Source: Aquabacterium parvum | GTDB taxonomy: Bacteria; Pseudomonadota; Gammaproteobacteria; Burkholderiales; Burkholderiaceae_C | Reading direction: 5' to 3' | Length of the DNA stretch: 41,082 nucleotides | Assembly (NCBI RefSeq): GCF_001447195.1 | Contig: NZ_LFRI01000269.1 | Span: 1 to 41,082 of the forward strand | Notes under the pieces: generated by a model | Databases searched by the model: none | What the model was told of the DNA's origin: nothing | The model's input: the letters and a program-made list of their open reading frames with translations, nothing else | Translations under genes and position numbers: made by a program | Shown here: piece by piece, positions 1 through 9,310 of the stretch | Layout of the letters: every line of letters starts with the position of its first letter | Position numbering within the stretch: the stretch's first letter is position 1

Positions 1-78
1 ATTGGACAGGCTCACGTTGCCTCGCTGCAGTGGAAGGCAATGCTCGATGCGCGCGAATTGCTTGGGTGTGATCTCCAT
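1..78 (-). CDS. IS5-family transposase, N-terminal fragment (cut by window edge)
   Basis: Read leftwards from an ATG at 78-76, 26 codons run off the window edge without a stop. The peptide begins MEITPKQFARIEHCLPLQRG and ends NVSLSN, which resembles the N-terminal helix-turn-helix region (DUF4096-like) of IS5-family DDE transposases. The DDE catalytic core would lie outside the window, so intactness cannot be judged. It is too short to stand as an ORF by itself; the call rests on resemblance to the family start and on the IS-end-like sequence that follows at 103-131. Confidence 0.7.
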   Translation of the reverse strand, partial: MEITPKQFARIEHCLPLQRGNVSLSN

Positions 79-102
79 GTCGGGCAGTGTCCAGCATGAT
101 GC

Positions 103-134
103 CCAGCGTTGCAATTAGTGTTAACAGCCCCTAG
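103..134. mobile_element. Probable terminal end of the IS5-type element
   Basis: Between the transposase start and the next gene, the reverse strand reads GGGGCTGTTAACACTAATTG inward from about 131. A GGGNCTGTT-like end just outside a transposase start is typical of several IS5-family groups. A CTAG tetranucleotide sits at the border (131-134) and could be the target site. The other IS end is not visible, so the terminal repeat and target duplication are inferred. The boundary lies only about 40 bases before the acyltransferase start. Confidence 0.45.
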
Positions 135-175
135 GCGGACGCGTTGAGCAAGGAGATCCCCCATCGGAGGCAAAT

Positions 176-1126
176 GTGCAACGAGACGAACCCCCCTCAG
201 GCAGAATGCAGCCCGACATGCTCAACGCCCTCCAACGCCTGAGCCACTGGCCCCTCGGCCTGCTGCACCCCCTGGGCGCGGCCATGGGCTGGCTGGCCTA
301 CCTTGGCTCGCCCAGCTACCGCCGCCGCCTCAAGGCCCACACCGACGCCGTGGGCCTCAGCCGCAGCCAGCGCTGGGCGGCGGTCGGCCACGCCGGCAAG
401 ATGGTGGGTGAGCTGCCCCTGATGTGGGGCCGCCCGCGCGAGGAGGCTTTCGGCGAGCGCGTGCAATGGCGCCACCCCGAAGTCGTCACGCAGGCGCTGG
501 CAGAGGGCAAAGGCCTGCTGCTGCTCACGCCCCACCTGGGCTGCTTCGAGGTCACGGCGCAGGCTTATGCCGAGCGCTTCGGTGCGCAACAACCCATCAC
601 CGCGCTCTACCGCCCTGCCAAGCAGGCCTGGCTGGCCGAGGTGATGAAGGACTCGCGCAACAGGCCCGGCATGCTGACCAGCCCGGCCACCCTGGGCGGC
701 GTGCGCCAGATGCTGCGCGCACTCAAATCGGGTCAGACCGTGGGCCTGCTGCCCGACCAGGTGCCGCCCGAGGGCATGGGCGCCTGGGCGCCTTTCTTCG
801 GCCGCCCCGCCTACACGATGACCATGGCCGCCAAGCTGGTTGCTCAGACGCGCTGCGCCGTGGTGCTGTTGCGTGGCGAGCGCCTGGGCTGGCTGGCGCG
901 CCGCCGTCAGGGCTGCAGCTACGTCGTGCACGCCAGCCGGGTCGCCCCGCAGACCGAAACGCTCCTGGCCGCAGGCGATGCGGCAGAATCCGCAGCCACC
1001 ATCAACCGGCTGATGGAAGACCTGATCATGCAAGCACCCGAGCAGTACCTGTGGGGTTACAACCGCTACAAGGGCCCCCGCGCCGAAATCCTGACGTCGG
1101 CAACAAAAAGCGAGGAAACCGCCTGA
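176..1126 (+). CDS. Lipid A-type (LpxL/HtrB family) acyltransferase 1
   Basis: This 316-residue protein belongs to the LpxL/HtrB lysophospholipid acyltransferase family, which transfers acyl chains from acyl-ACP to lipid A precursors at the inner face of the inner membrane. The catalytic HX4E motif is visible at H120-E125 (TPHLGCFE), preceded by a hydrophobic N-terminal segment (about 25-45). The GTG start at 176 is chosen because GGAGG lies at 166-170 with 5-base spacing; the internal ATG at 206 has only a weak, too-close ribosome site. The stop overlaps the next start (TGATG), so the two acyltransferases are coupled. The upstream IS end suggests that the native promoter may have been displaced. 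Which acyl position it modifies cannot be told. Confidence 0.88.
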   Translation: MQRDEPPSGRMQPDMLNALQRLSHWPLGLLHPLGAAMGWLAYLGSPSYRRRLKAHTDAVGLSRSQRWAAVGHAGKMVGELPLMWGRPREEAFGERVQWRHPEVVTQALAEGKGLLLLTPHLGCFEVTAQAYAERFGAQQPITALYRPAKQAWLAEVMKDSRNRPGMLTSPATLGGVRQMLRALKSGQTVGLLPDQVPPEGMGAWAPFFGRPAYTMTMAAKLVAQTRCAVVLLRGERLGWLARRRQGCSYVVHASRVAPQTETLLAAGDAAESAATINRLMEDLIMQAPEQYLWGYNRYKGPRAEILTSATKSEETA

Positions 1127-2046
1127 TGGCAACCAAAGACGGCAACTTGCCAAAAGAAGCCGCCATCCGGCTCGGCCTGGGCGTGCTGTGGACGCTGCAG
1201 TGGCTGCCCCTGCCGGTGCTGGCCGCCTTCGCTCGCGGCCTGGGCGCCCTGCTCTACCGCCTGGCTGGCTCGCGCCGCAAGGTGGGCTTGCGCAACCTCG
1301 AGCTCTGCTTCCCGGAGATGCCCCTGGCCGAGCGCCAGGCCCTGCTCCAGCGTCACTTCCAGTGGCTCACGCAGAGCCTGCTCGACCGCGCCGTGCTGTG
1401 GTGGGCGCCTGAGTCGCGCATCCGCCGCCTGATCCAGGTCGAAGGCGACATCGGCCTGGCCGAGCGAGTGTGGCAGCGGGAGCAGCGCGCCACCATGTGG
1501 CTGTGCCCGCACTTCGTCGGCCTGGACGTGGCCGGCGCGGCCATCCTGCTCAAGCAGCCGCGCCCCGGCGCCTCCATCTACCAGGCACAAAGCCACCCGC
1601 TGATGGATCGGCTCATGAAGCAGGGCCGCCTGCGCTTTGGCGACGCCGAAATCTTCCCGCGCCAGGATTCGATCAAGCCGCTGTTGCGCGCCGTCAAAGC
1701 CGGCCGGGGGTTTTTCAACCTGCCGGACATGGACTTCGGCCTGCAAGACGCCACCTTCGTGCCTTTTTTCGATGTGCCAGCGGCCACGCTGATGGCGCCT
1801 TCTCGCCTGGCGCGCATGCTCGACATGGTGGTGCAGCCCGTCATCGCCGAGATCCTGCCGGGCGGCCGAGGCTGGAAGGTGAAGTTCCTGCCGCCGCTGG
1901 AGGGCTTCCCCACCCGCGACGCCGAAGCCGACACGGCCGCCATGAACCGCTTCATCGAGCAGCAGATCCTGCTGCAACCCGAGCAGTACCTGTGGGTGCA
2001 CAAGCGTTTCAAGACGCGCCCCGAGGGCCTGCCCAGCCTGTATTGA
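1126..2046 (+). CDS. Lipid A-type (LpxL/HtrB family) acyltransferase 2
   Basis: This 306-residue paralogue of the preceding gene carries the family's HX4D dyad at H129-D134 (CPHFVGLD), a hydrophobic N-terminal helix (about 15-45) and the conserved segment ending in the EQYLWVHKRFK-type motif near the C-terminus. The ATG at 1126 overlaps the upstream TGA by one base, with GAGGAA about 8 bases before it. The open frame extends farther upstream, but that part is a shadow of acyltransferase 1. Two adjacent LpxL-type genes upstream of dapF are a common arrangement in Burkholderiales. Likely role: secondary acylation of lipid A, coupled to its partner. Confidence 0.9.
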   Translation: MATKDGNLPKEAAIRLGLGVLWTLQWLPLPVLAAFARGLGALLYRLAGSRRKVGLRNLELCFPEMPLAERQALLQRHFQWLTQSLLDRAVLWWAPESRIRRLIQVEGDIGLAERVWQREQRATMWLCPHFVGLDVAGAAILLKQPRPGASIYQAQSHPLMDRLMKQGRLRFGDAEIFPRQDSIKPLLRAVKAGRGFFNLPDMDFGLQDATFVPFFDVPAATLMAPSRLARMLDMVVQPVIAEILPGGRGWKVKFLPPLEGFPTRDAEADTAAMNRFIEQQILLQPEQYLWVHKRFKTRPEGLPSLY

Positions 2047-2130
2047 GCTGGGCTGCCAGGCCGCCAAGCCACATCGAGCGACGCCATCGCATCGCCAACG
2101 TGATCCAGATCAAGCCAAAGCTCGACTGAC

Positions 2131-2158
2131 TCAAGTTGGTGCAAAACCCGACCGATAC
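2131..2158 (+). promoter_or_regulatory. Possible FliA (sigma-28) promoter of the chemotaxis receptor
   Basis: TCAAGTTG at 2131-2138 and ACCGATAC at 2151-2158 resemble the flagellar sigma-28 pattern TAAAGTTT-N11-GCCGATAA (6 of 8 in each half, spacer one base longer). It lies about 60 bases before a methyl-accepting chemotaxis gene, a usual FliA target. The match is imperfect and is not proof of use. Confidence 0.42.
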
Positions 2159-2219
2159 CTCATGCGAGAGGGGCGCGCCACCCAGGGCGTCCCCGTGAAC
2201 ATTCGAGGAGTTCGGGCAC

Positions 2220-3785
2220 ATGAACTGGATCACCTGGTTGCGAGGCTTTTCCATCCGCTCGCGACTGATCGCCTGCATGGCGCTGGTCGTCGTCATCGGC
2301 AGCATCGTGGGGGCCGGCATGAGCTGGAAGCTGATGTCGCTGCAAGGCGAGTTCGACAGCTTTGCCCATGAAGAATTCACGGCCACCCAACGCATGGCCG
2401 ACCTGGCGCTGACCCTCGGCAAGCTGCGCGGGCAAGAAAAGGCCGCCGTCATCAACACCGGGGACTCGGTCACCGTGGAAGGTCACGTCAAGGCCTGGGC
2501 GAGCGCACTGGCCGAAACCGGCAAGGCCACCGAAGCCCTGATCGGCGCCGCACCGAACGATGAAATCCGCCAGGCCGCCACCAGCTTGAAAGACAAGCTG
2601 GCCGCCTACAGCAAGGCCCTGCGCCCGACCCTGGACCTCATCTCCAGCAACGCCTTGAGCACCTCGGGCGAGGCCTACCAGTCGACCGAAGGCGCACGCC
2701 AGGAAGCCGATCAGGCCGAAGCCATCGCCGCGCAACTCAACGCCAGCATCACGGCCCTGGCCGACGCGCGCCGCCACACCGTCGAAGGCGAGGTGCAGTC
2801 CACCATCGTGTCGCTGTGGGCCTTGCTGCTGTCGCCGGGCGTCGTGTTCCTGCCGTTGATGGGCGCGACCATTTACTCGATCACCCGCCCGCTCAAGCGC
2901 GCCGAAGAGATCACCCAGGCCATCGCCCATGGCGACCTGACGCGCGAGATCCGGCCCAATGGCCAGGACGAAATCGCCCACCTGATGACGTCCATGAAGA
3001 CCATGCAGGACGGCCTGCGCGACATGGTGGCCTCGGTGCGGGATTCATCCGAGAGCATGCTGACCGCGTCGACCGAGATCGCCGCCGGCAACCAGGACCT
3101 GTCCAACCGCACCGAGCAGACCGCCTCGAACCTGCAGGCCGCCGCCTCGTCGATGGACGAGCTCAGCAAGACGGTGGAGCACTCGGCCGACTCGGCCAAC
3201 GTGGCCAACCAGCTGGCGTCCACGGCCAGCCAGCGCGCCGTCGTGGGCGGCGAGGTGGTCTCCAGCGTGGTGCAGCACATGGAAGACATCAGCGAGGCCT
3301 CGCGCAAGATCAACGACATCATCAGCGTGATCGACGGCATCGCCTTCCAGACCAACATCCTGGCCTTGAACGCCGCGGTGGAAGCAGCCCGAGCCGGTGA
3401 ACAGGGCCGTGGCTTCGCCGTGGTGGCCGGCGAGGTGCGCTCGCTGGCGCAACGCAGCGCCGAGGCCGCGCGCGAGATCAAGACGCTGATCGGCCAGTCC
3501 ACCGACCGCGTCGAAGTGGGCTCGCAAAAGGTGCGCGAAGCCGGCTCGGTGATGAACGAGATCGTCGACGCCATCCAGCGCGTGTCGCACGCCATGGGCG
3601 AGATCGCCGATGCAACGCGCCAGCAATCCGGCGGCATCGGCCAGGTGACGAACTCCGTGACCGAGCTCGACCACATGACCCAGCAGAACGCCGCCCTGGT
3701 GGAGCAGTCCGCTGCTGCGGCCGACAGCCTGCGCCAGCAGGCCATCGACTTGTCCAAGACGGTGCAGCGCTTTCACCTGAGTTGA
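2220..3785 (+). CDS. Methyl-accepting chemotaxis protein
   Basis: This 521-residue transmembrane chemoreceptor signals to CheA/CheW. TM1 is at about 15-35, the periplasmic ligand region at 36-195 (helical, probably a four-helix-bundle type), TM2 at about 197-222, HAMP at about 222-272, and a long cytoplasmic coiled coil carries the conserved tip at about 371-405 ([20 protein letters not shown]). No C-terminal NWETF-type CheR/CheB tether is present; it ends in VQRFHLS. The ATG at 2220 follows GAGGAG (2206-2210). It stands alone between the acyltransferases and dapF, separated by 173 and 76 bases, so it is probably its own transcription unit. The ligand cannot be inferred. Confidence 0.95.
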   Translation: MNWITWLRGFSIRSRLIACMALVVVIGSIVGAGMSWKLMSLQGEFDSFAHEEFTATQRMADLALTLGKLRGQEKAAVINTGDSVTVEGHVKAWASALAETGKATEALIGAAPNDEIRQAATSLKDKLAAYSKALRPTLDLISSNALSTSGEAYQSTEGARQEADQAEAIAAQLNASITALADARRHTVEGEVQSTIVSLWALLLSPGVVFLPLMGATIYSITRPLKRAEEITQAIAHGDLTREIRPNGQDEIAHLMTSMKTMQDGLRDMVASVRDSSESMLTASTEIAAGNQDLSNRTEQTASNLQAAASSMDELSKTVEHSADSANVANQLASTASQRAVVGGEVVSSVVQHMEDISEASRKINDIISVIDGIAFQTNILALNAAVEAARAGEQGRGFAVVAGEVRSLAQRSAEAAREIKTLIGQSTDRVEVGSQKVREAGSVMNEIVDAIQRVSHAMGEIADATRQQSGGIGQVTNSVTELDHMTQQNAALVEQSAAAADSLRQQAIDLSKTVQRFHLS

Positions 3786-3848
3786 GGCTCGCGCAGGGCA
3801 CGAAGCCGGGCGGCGACGCCGACCGCACCAGGGGCTTGCCGACAGGCG

Positions 3849-3854
3849 GATAAT
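3849..3854 (+). promoter_or_regulatory. -10 element placed for a leaderless dapF transcript
   Basis: GATAAT ends exactly 7 bases before the dapF ATG at 3862, and no Shine-Dalgarno sequence is present. This geometry puts the expected transcription start at or next to the A of the start codon. No good -35 hexamer is seen 16-18 bases upstream. The same geometry occurs before xerC. Confidence 0.42.
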
Positions 3855-3861
3855 CGCCTGC

Positions 3862-4725
3862 ATGAAGCTGCGTTTCACCAAGATGCACGGCGCGGGCAAC
3901 GACTTCGTCGTGCTCGACGCCACCCGCGGGCCGCTGCCACTGAGCACGGCCCAATACCGTTTCATCGCCGACCGGCGCTTCGGCATCGGCGCCGACCAGA
4001 TCCTGGTCGTCGAGCCCGGCAACGCCGCCACCGGCACCGACTTCACCTACCGCATCTTCAACGCCGACGGCGGCGAGGTCGAGCAGTGCGGCAACGGCGC
4101 GCGCTGCTTCGCCCGCTTCGTGCACGACACGGGCCTGACCAGCAAAGACGTCATCCGCGTGCAGACGCAAAAGGCCATCATCGAGCCGCGCCTGCAGGCC
4201 GACGGCCGCGTCACGGTCGACATGGGCGCGCCCTTCCTGGTGCCCGCCGAGGTGCCCTTCGACGCCACCGGCCTGACTCCAAAGGTGCTCAACGGCTGCG
4301 AGCTGTGGCCCATCCAGCTGGCCAACCACCCGGTCGAGGTGGCCGTGGTGTCCATGGGCAACCCGCACGCCGTCATGCGCGTGGACAGCACCGAGCACGC
4401 CCCGGTCGACGAGGTCGGCCCGCAGGTCGAGGGCCATGTGCGCTTCCCGCGCCGGGTCAACGCCGGCTTCATGCAGGTCGTCTCGCGCAACCACATCAAG
4501 CTGCGCGTGTTCGAGCGCGGCACGGGCGAAACGCTGGCCTGCGGCTCGGGCGCCTGCGCGGCCGTGGTCGCCGGCATCCGCCTGGGCTGGCTTGATCACA
4601 CCGTGGACGTCGACATGCCCGGTGGGCGGCTCACCATCTCCTGGGCCGGCCCTGGCCAGAGCGTGCTCATGACCGGCCCGGCCGTCACCGTCTTCTCGGG
4701 CGAGATCGACGTGCCTGCCCTGTGA
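3862..4725 (+). CDS. dapF: Diaminopimelate epimerase DapF
   Basis: This enzyme converts LL- to meso-diaminopimelate in the cytoplasm for lysine and peptidoglycan synthesis. The 287-residue protein has the two catalytic cysteines in their signatures: C76 in [15 protein letters not shown] and C227 in [13 protein letters not shown]. The N-terminal [17 protein letters not shown] is the standard DapF start and fixes the ATG at 3862. The length is typical for the family. The DUF484 gene follows after 69 bases and xerC further down, an arrangement conserved in many beta- and gammaproteobacteria, here opened by a PEP-CTERM gene. Confidence 0.98.
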   Translation: MKLRFTKMHGAGNDFVVLDATRGPLPLSTAQYRFIADRRFGIGADQILVVEPGNAATGTDFTYRIFNADGGEVEQCGNGARCFARFVHDTGLTSKDVIRVQTQKAIIEPRLQADGRVTVDMGAPFLVPAEVPFDATGLTPKVLNGCELWPIQLANHPVEVAVVSMGNPHAVMRVDSTEHAPVDEVGPQVEGHVRFPRRVNAGFMQVVSRNHIKLRVFERGTGETLACGSGACAAVVAGIRLGWLDHTVDVDMPGGRLTISWAGPGQSVLMTGPAVTVFSGEIDVPAL

Positions 4726-4743
4726 ACCCCGACCTGTGAACCC
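4720..4743 (+). repeat. Short tandem repeat spanning the dapF stop
   Basis: CTGTGAACCC occurs at 4720-4729 and again at 4734-4743. The first copy contains the dapF TGA stop codon; the second is directly downstream. It looks like a small local duplication in the dapF-DUF484 spacer, with no evident function. Confidence 0.5.
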
Positions 4744-4794
4744 GGCCCTGCCCGATCCCGCCCTGCGCGACCCAACCCTTCACCCGCTGACACC

Positions 4795-5475
4795 ATGACC
4801 CTGCAAGGCATCACCGAAGACGAGATCGCCAACTACCTGGTGCACACGCCCGGCTTCTTCGAGCGCAACGCCCAGCTGCTGGCCTCCATCCAGCTCACCA
4901 GCCCGCACGGCCAGCGCGCCGTCTCGCTGCAAGAGCGCCAGATGGAGATGCTGCGCGACAAGATCCGCGGCCTGGAAAAGCGCATCATGGAAATGATCCG
5001 CCACAGCCAGGAGAACGAGGCCATCGCCGACCGCCTGCACCGCTGGGTGCGCGCCGTCATGCTGGCCCACGACGACCGCGCCCTGACCGACACCCTGGTC
5101 GGGACGCTGCGCCACGAGTTCCTGATCCCGCAGGTGGCGGTGCGCCTGTGGTCCACCCCCGAGCGCGCCCTGCGCCCCGAGCTGACCGACCTGCCTTTCG
5201 CGGCCGAAGTCAGCGAAGACGCGCGCAGTTTTGCGGCCAGCCTGAACCAGCCCTACTGCGGCCTGAACGCCGGGTTTGAAGCGGGCAAGTGGCTGGAAGA
5301 CAGCGCCCACATCACCTCGCTGGCCCTGATCCCGCTGCACCACGGCGGCGCGTGCTTTGGCCTGTTGGTGCTGGGCTCGCCCGACGCCACCCGCTACACC
5401 TCCGACATGGGCGTGGACTTCCTGCTGCAGGTGGGGGATGTGAGCAGCGCGGCGTTGGCGCGCTTGCTGGGCTGA
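4795..5475 (+). CDS. DUF484 family protein
   Basis: This 226-residue cytoplasmic protein belongs to the DUF484 family (YigA-like), found between dapF and xerC in many proteobacteria. The N-terminal 40 residues (TEDEIANYLVHTPGFFERN) carry the family signature, followed by a predicted coiled coil (about 42-75, rich in R/E/Q/M) and a GAF-like C-terminal half (about 85-225). Its molecular function is not established. The ATG at 4795 has no clear ribosome site, so it may be translated by readthrough coupling or from a weak site. It is likely co-transcribed with dapF. Confidence 0.9.
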   Translation: MTLQGITEDEIANYLVHTPGFFERNAQLLASIQLTSPHGQRAVSLQERQMEMLRDKIRGLEKRIMEMIRHSQENEAIADRLHRWVRAVMLAHDDRALTDTLVGTLRHEFLIPQVAVRLWSTPERALRPELTDLPFAAEVSEDARSFAASLNQPYCGLNAGFEAGKWLEDSAHITSLALIPLHHGGACFGLLVLGSPDATRYTSDMGVDFLLQVGDVSSAALARLLG

Positions 5476-5490
5476 CCGCCCATCAGGATG

Positions 5491-5529
5491 AGGGCCGGGG
5501 GCCCCTGCGCAAGGGGCTGGCATGGCCCT
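5491..5529 (+). terminator. Nested hairpin after DUF484, possible terminator
   Basis: An outer stem AGGGCC (5491-5496) / GGCCCT (5524-5529) encloses an inner perfect stem GCCCCT (5501-5506) / AGGGGC (5512-5517) with a five-base loop. Only a short TTT follows at once, so factor-independent termination is uncertain. It separates the dapF-DUF484 unit from the PEP-CTERM gene. Confidence 0.4.
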
Positions 5530-5644
5530 TTCGGATCACGCAAACAAGCCGTTTGGCAGATGCGACTCGCAAAGGGTGAGGCAATCTGTCACATGGGTGG
5601 AGGAGACTCGGCGGACATCGAATTCAAAAAATGGGAGCGTCTCC

Positions 5645-6397
5645 ATGCGTCCATCCTTCGCCTTTCGCACGCTGTCGCTGGCCATCTGCCTGAGCGCGTT
5701 CTCGCTGAGCGGCCACTCGGCCATCCAGTTCAACTGCTCGGACAGCCTCACCCGCGAGGTGGGCGACGCCCTGGTCTTGCGCTGCAGCGGCGTGCTCGAT
5801 GTGCGCGGCGACAGCGCTGGCGACCCGAACGACGTGCTCTCCCACGCCGGTGCCATCCGCCTGCACGGCGAGCAGGGCCTGAGCCTGGACAACCTGGCAC
5901 TGGCTGCGCACACCATCGAGCTGACGTCAGAGCAGCGGGTGGTGCTGGGCAATGGGCTGGTGGTGCGTGCCCTCGGTGACGTGTTTGTTGGGGTGCCTCC
6001 ACGCGCCCAGGTTGGGCAAGGCGGCACACGCCAGGACGCGATCCTGAACCCCATCGCAGGAGGCGCGGTGACCATCGACGGGTCAAGGTCAGGCAACTTG
6101 GTGCTCTCGGCCGCGTTCATGGTGCCAGCCTATGGCACAAGGCAGCCGGGTGGCAGCGTCGTGGTCGGTGGCGGCAGCATCAGCGGTGCGTTCTTCGGCC
6201 CGATCGACGCGCTTGGCATCATCGACGTGACAAACAGCGGGGTCAACGTCTCCCCAGGGAACGGCCGATACACCGTGCCCTTCCTGACTGGCCGGACGAC
6301 AGGTTCTGTGACCAGCCCCGTGCCCGAGCCCTCGACCTGGGCCCTGCTGATGGGCGGCCTGGGCCTGATGGCCTGCGTGCGCCGCCGCCGCGCCTGA
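5645..6397 (+). CDS. PEP-CTERM sorting-domain exported protein
   Basis: This 250-residue secreted protein has an N-terminal signal peptide (hydrophobic core about 8-22, probable cleavage near GHSA-IQF) and a C-terminal PEP-CTERM anchor: VPEPSTWALL, then a hydrophobic helix and the basic tail RRRRA. PEP-CTERM proteins are processed by an exosortase in exopolysaccharide-producing Gram-negatives. The middle is rich in G, S, V and L with no recognised enzyme domain. The ATG at 5645 is preceded by GGGAG (5631-5635); the in-frame upstream ATG at 5522 would bury the signal peptide and is rejected. No exosortase gene is in the window. It interrupts the usual DUF484-xerC neighbourhood. Function unknown, perhaps a surface or matrix protein. 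Confidence 0.9.
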   Translation: MRPSFAFRTLSLAICLSAFSLSGHSAIQFNCSDSLTREVGDALVLRCSGVLDVRGDSAGDPNDVLSHAGAIRLHGEQGLSLDNLALAAHTIELTSEQRVVLGNGLVVRALGDVFVGVPPRAQVGQGGTRQDAILNPIAGGAVTIDGSRSGNLVLSAAFMVPAYGTRQPGGSVVVGGGSISGAFFGPIDALGIIDVTNSGVNVSPGNGRYTVPFLTGRTTGSVTSPVPEPSTWALLMGGLGLMACVRRRRA

Positions 6398-6434
6398 AGC
6401 CCTCCTTGAGCGCGCCCGTTGGCGCGCTCGGCTG

Positions 6435-6440
6435 CACAAT
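6435..6440 (+). promoter_or_regulatory. -10 element placed for a leaderless xerC transcript
   Basis: CACAAT ends 7 bases before the xerC ATG at 6448, with no Shine-Dalgarno sequence between. The spacing is identical to that before dapF, supporting leaderless or very short-leader transcription. Confidence 0.38.
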
Positions 6441-6447
6441 CACAGCC

Positions 6448-7461
6448 ATGCCCCCGCCTCAGTCCGCCACACCGCCCGTGCCGCACCCGGCCGAGTCGGA
6501 CCCGCTGATCACCCACCACCTCGAACACCTGCGCGTACAGCGCCGCCTGGCCGAGCGCACGCTGGCCATGTACGGCGACGCCTTCCTGCGGCTGCAGGCC
6601 TTTTGCGACAAGGAAGGGCTCACGCTGGCCCAGGTGCGAAGCCACCACGTGCGCGGCTGGGTGGCCCGCCTGCACGGCCAGGGCCTGGGGCCCCGCAGCC
6701 TGGCGATCACGCTGTCGGCTTGGCGCGGCCTGTTCAAGTGGATGGGCGTGGAGGGCCTGATCGCCCTGAACCCCAGCGACGGCGTGAGGCCGCCCAAAGC
6801 GCCCCGCCCACTGCCCAAGGCCCTGTCAGTGGACCAGGCCGTGGCCTTGTCCGAGCACATCGACACCGACGCAGCGGCCCGCGCGGCCTCACCCGCAGCA
6901 GCCACCCGGGCCGAGCGCGAAGGCCCCTGGCTGGCCGCGCGCGACCACGCCATCGTCGAGCTGCTCTACAGCAGTGGCCTGCGCAGCGCCGAGTTGCTGA
7001 GCCTGGACGTGCAGGCCCACACCGAAGCATTGGGCTGGGTCGACCTGCAAGCCGGCGAAGCCCACGTGACCGGCAAGGGCAGCAAGCGCCGCATCGTGCC
7101 GGTGGGCGAGGCCGCGCGCAAAGCCCTGAACGCCTGGCTGCAGGTGCGCGGCGAACTCGGCCTGCGCGATGGCGAGGCTGCGCTCTTCGTCAGCCGCTTG
7201 GGCCGCCGGCTCACGCCCATGCAATTGCGCAACCGGCTCAAGCAACTGGCGCAAGACGCCGGCCTGCCCACGCACGTGCACCCGCACATGCTGCGCCACA
7301 GCTTCGCCAGCCACGTGCTGCAGTCCAGCGGCGACCTGCGCGCCGTGCAGGAGCTGCTCGGCCACGCCCAGATCAGCACCACCCAGGTCTACACGCGACT
7401 GGACTTCCAGCACCTGGCCAAGGTGTACGACGCGGCGCACCCACGGGCCAAGCGCAAGTGA
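6448..7461 (+). CDS. xerC: Tyrosine recombinase XerC
   Basis: This site-specific recombinase resolves chromosome dimers at dif together with XerD. It is 337 residues from the ATG at 6448; the open frame reaches a TTG at 6406, but the upstream codons do not belong to the family. The N-terminal SAM-like core-binding domain (about 20-105) is followed by the catalytic domain with R179 (SSGLRSAEL), K210 (TGKGSKRR), H280 and R283 (HPHMLRHSF), H306 (LLGHA) and nucleophile Y315 (TTQVYTR). All six catalytic positions are present. A stretch of about 20 Ala/Arg/Glu-rich residues at about 138-160 makes it longer than the usual 300 residues. It converges on the histidine kinase with a 7-base gap. Confidence 0.95.
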   Translation: MPPPQSATPPVPHPAESDPLITHHLEHLRVQRRLAERTLAMYGDAFLRLQAFCDKEGLTLAQVRSHHVRGWVARLHGQGLGPRSLAITLSAWRGLFKWMGVEGLIALNPSDGVRPPKAPRPLPKALSVDQAVALSEHIDTDAAARAASPAAATRAEREGPWLAARDHAIVELLYSSGLRSAELLSLDVQAHTEALGWVDLQAGEAHVTGKGSKRRIVPVGEAARKALNAWLQVRGELGLRDGEAALFVSRLGRRLTPMQLRNRLKQLAQDAGLPTHVHPHMLRHSFASHVLQSSGDLRAVQELLGHAQISTTQVYTRLDFQHLAKVYDAAHPRAKRK

Positions 7462-7468
7462 AGGCCCG

Positions 7469-9145
<1,677 letters not shown>

Positions 9146-9179
9146 GGGTCTTTGGTGGGACAGCGGTGAGGACAACGCC

Positions 9180-9196
9180 TGCACGATACACGTGCA
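9180..9196. promoter_or_regulatory. Perfect palindrome upstream of the hybrid kinase
   Basis: TGCACG-ATACA-CGTGCA is a perfect 6-base inverted repeat with a 5-base spacer, 35 bases upstream of the kinase start at 9145. Its size and symmetry suit a dimeric regulator. No regulator is known for it. Confidence 0.35.
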
Positions 9197-9282
9197 ACGC
9201 CCTCCCTGGCACATCCCCAGGGGTCATCCCTGAGCCGCAGGCACCCCGAGGTTCAGGGGCTGCAGCCGCAGCGGCAGCGGTT

Positions 9283-9300
9283 GGGGCCCCGAATGGCCCC
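9283..9300 (-). terminator. GC-rich hairpin just after ugd
   Basis: GGGGCC and GGCCCC form a perfect 6-base stem with a 6-base loop, starting 10 bases beyond the ugd stop on the minus strand. No T-run follows, so it may only stabilise the 3' end or act with Rho. Confidence 0.35.
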
Positions 9301-9310
9301 GCGTCCTTCC

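Noticed and set aside
2160..2981. Long minus-strand ORF opposite the chemoreceptor gene, and similar long antisense frames throughout
   Set aside because: These are frame shadows of real GC-rich genes, with His/Gln/Gly/Arg-biased composition and no domains.
5491..5529. Nested hairpin as a riboswitch or small RNA
   Set aside because: Only a simple stem structure is visible, with no conserved RNA family motif; a terminator role is simpler.
5521..5600. Sigma-54 promoter for the PEP-CTERM gene (TGGCATG... and TTTGGCAG...)
   Set aside because: The first candidate lacks the GC of the -12 element; the second has GG and GC two bases too far apart.
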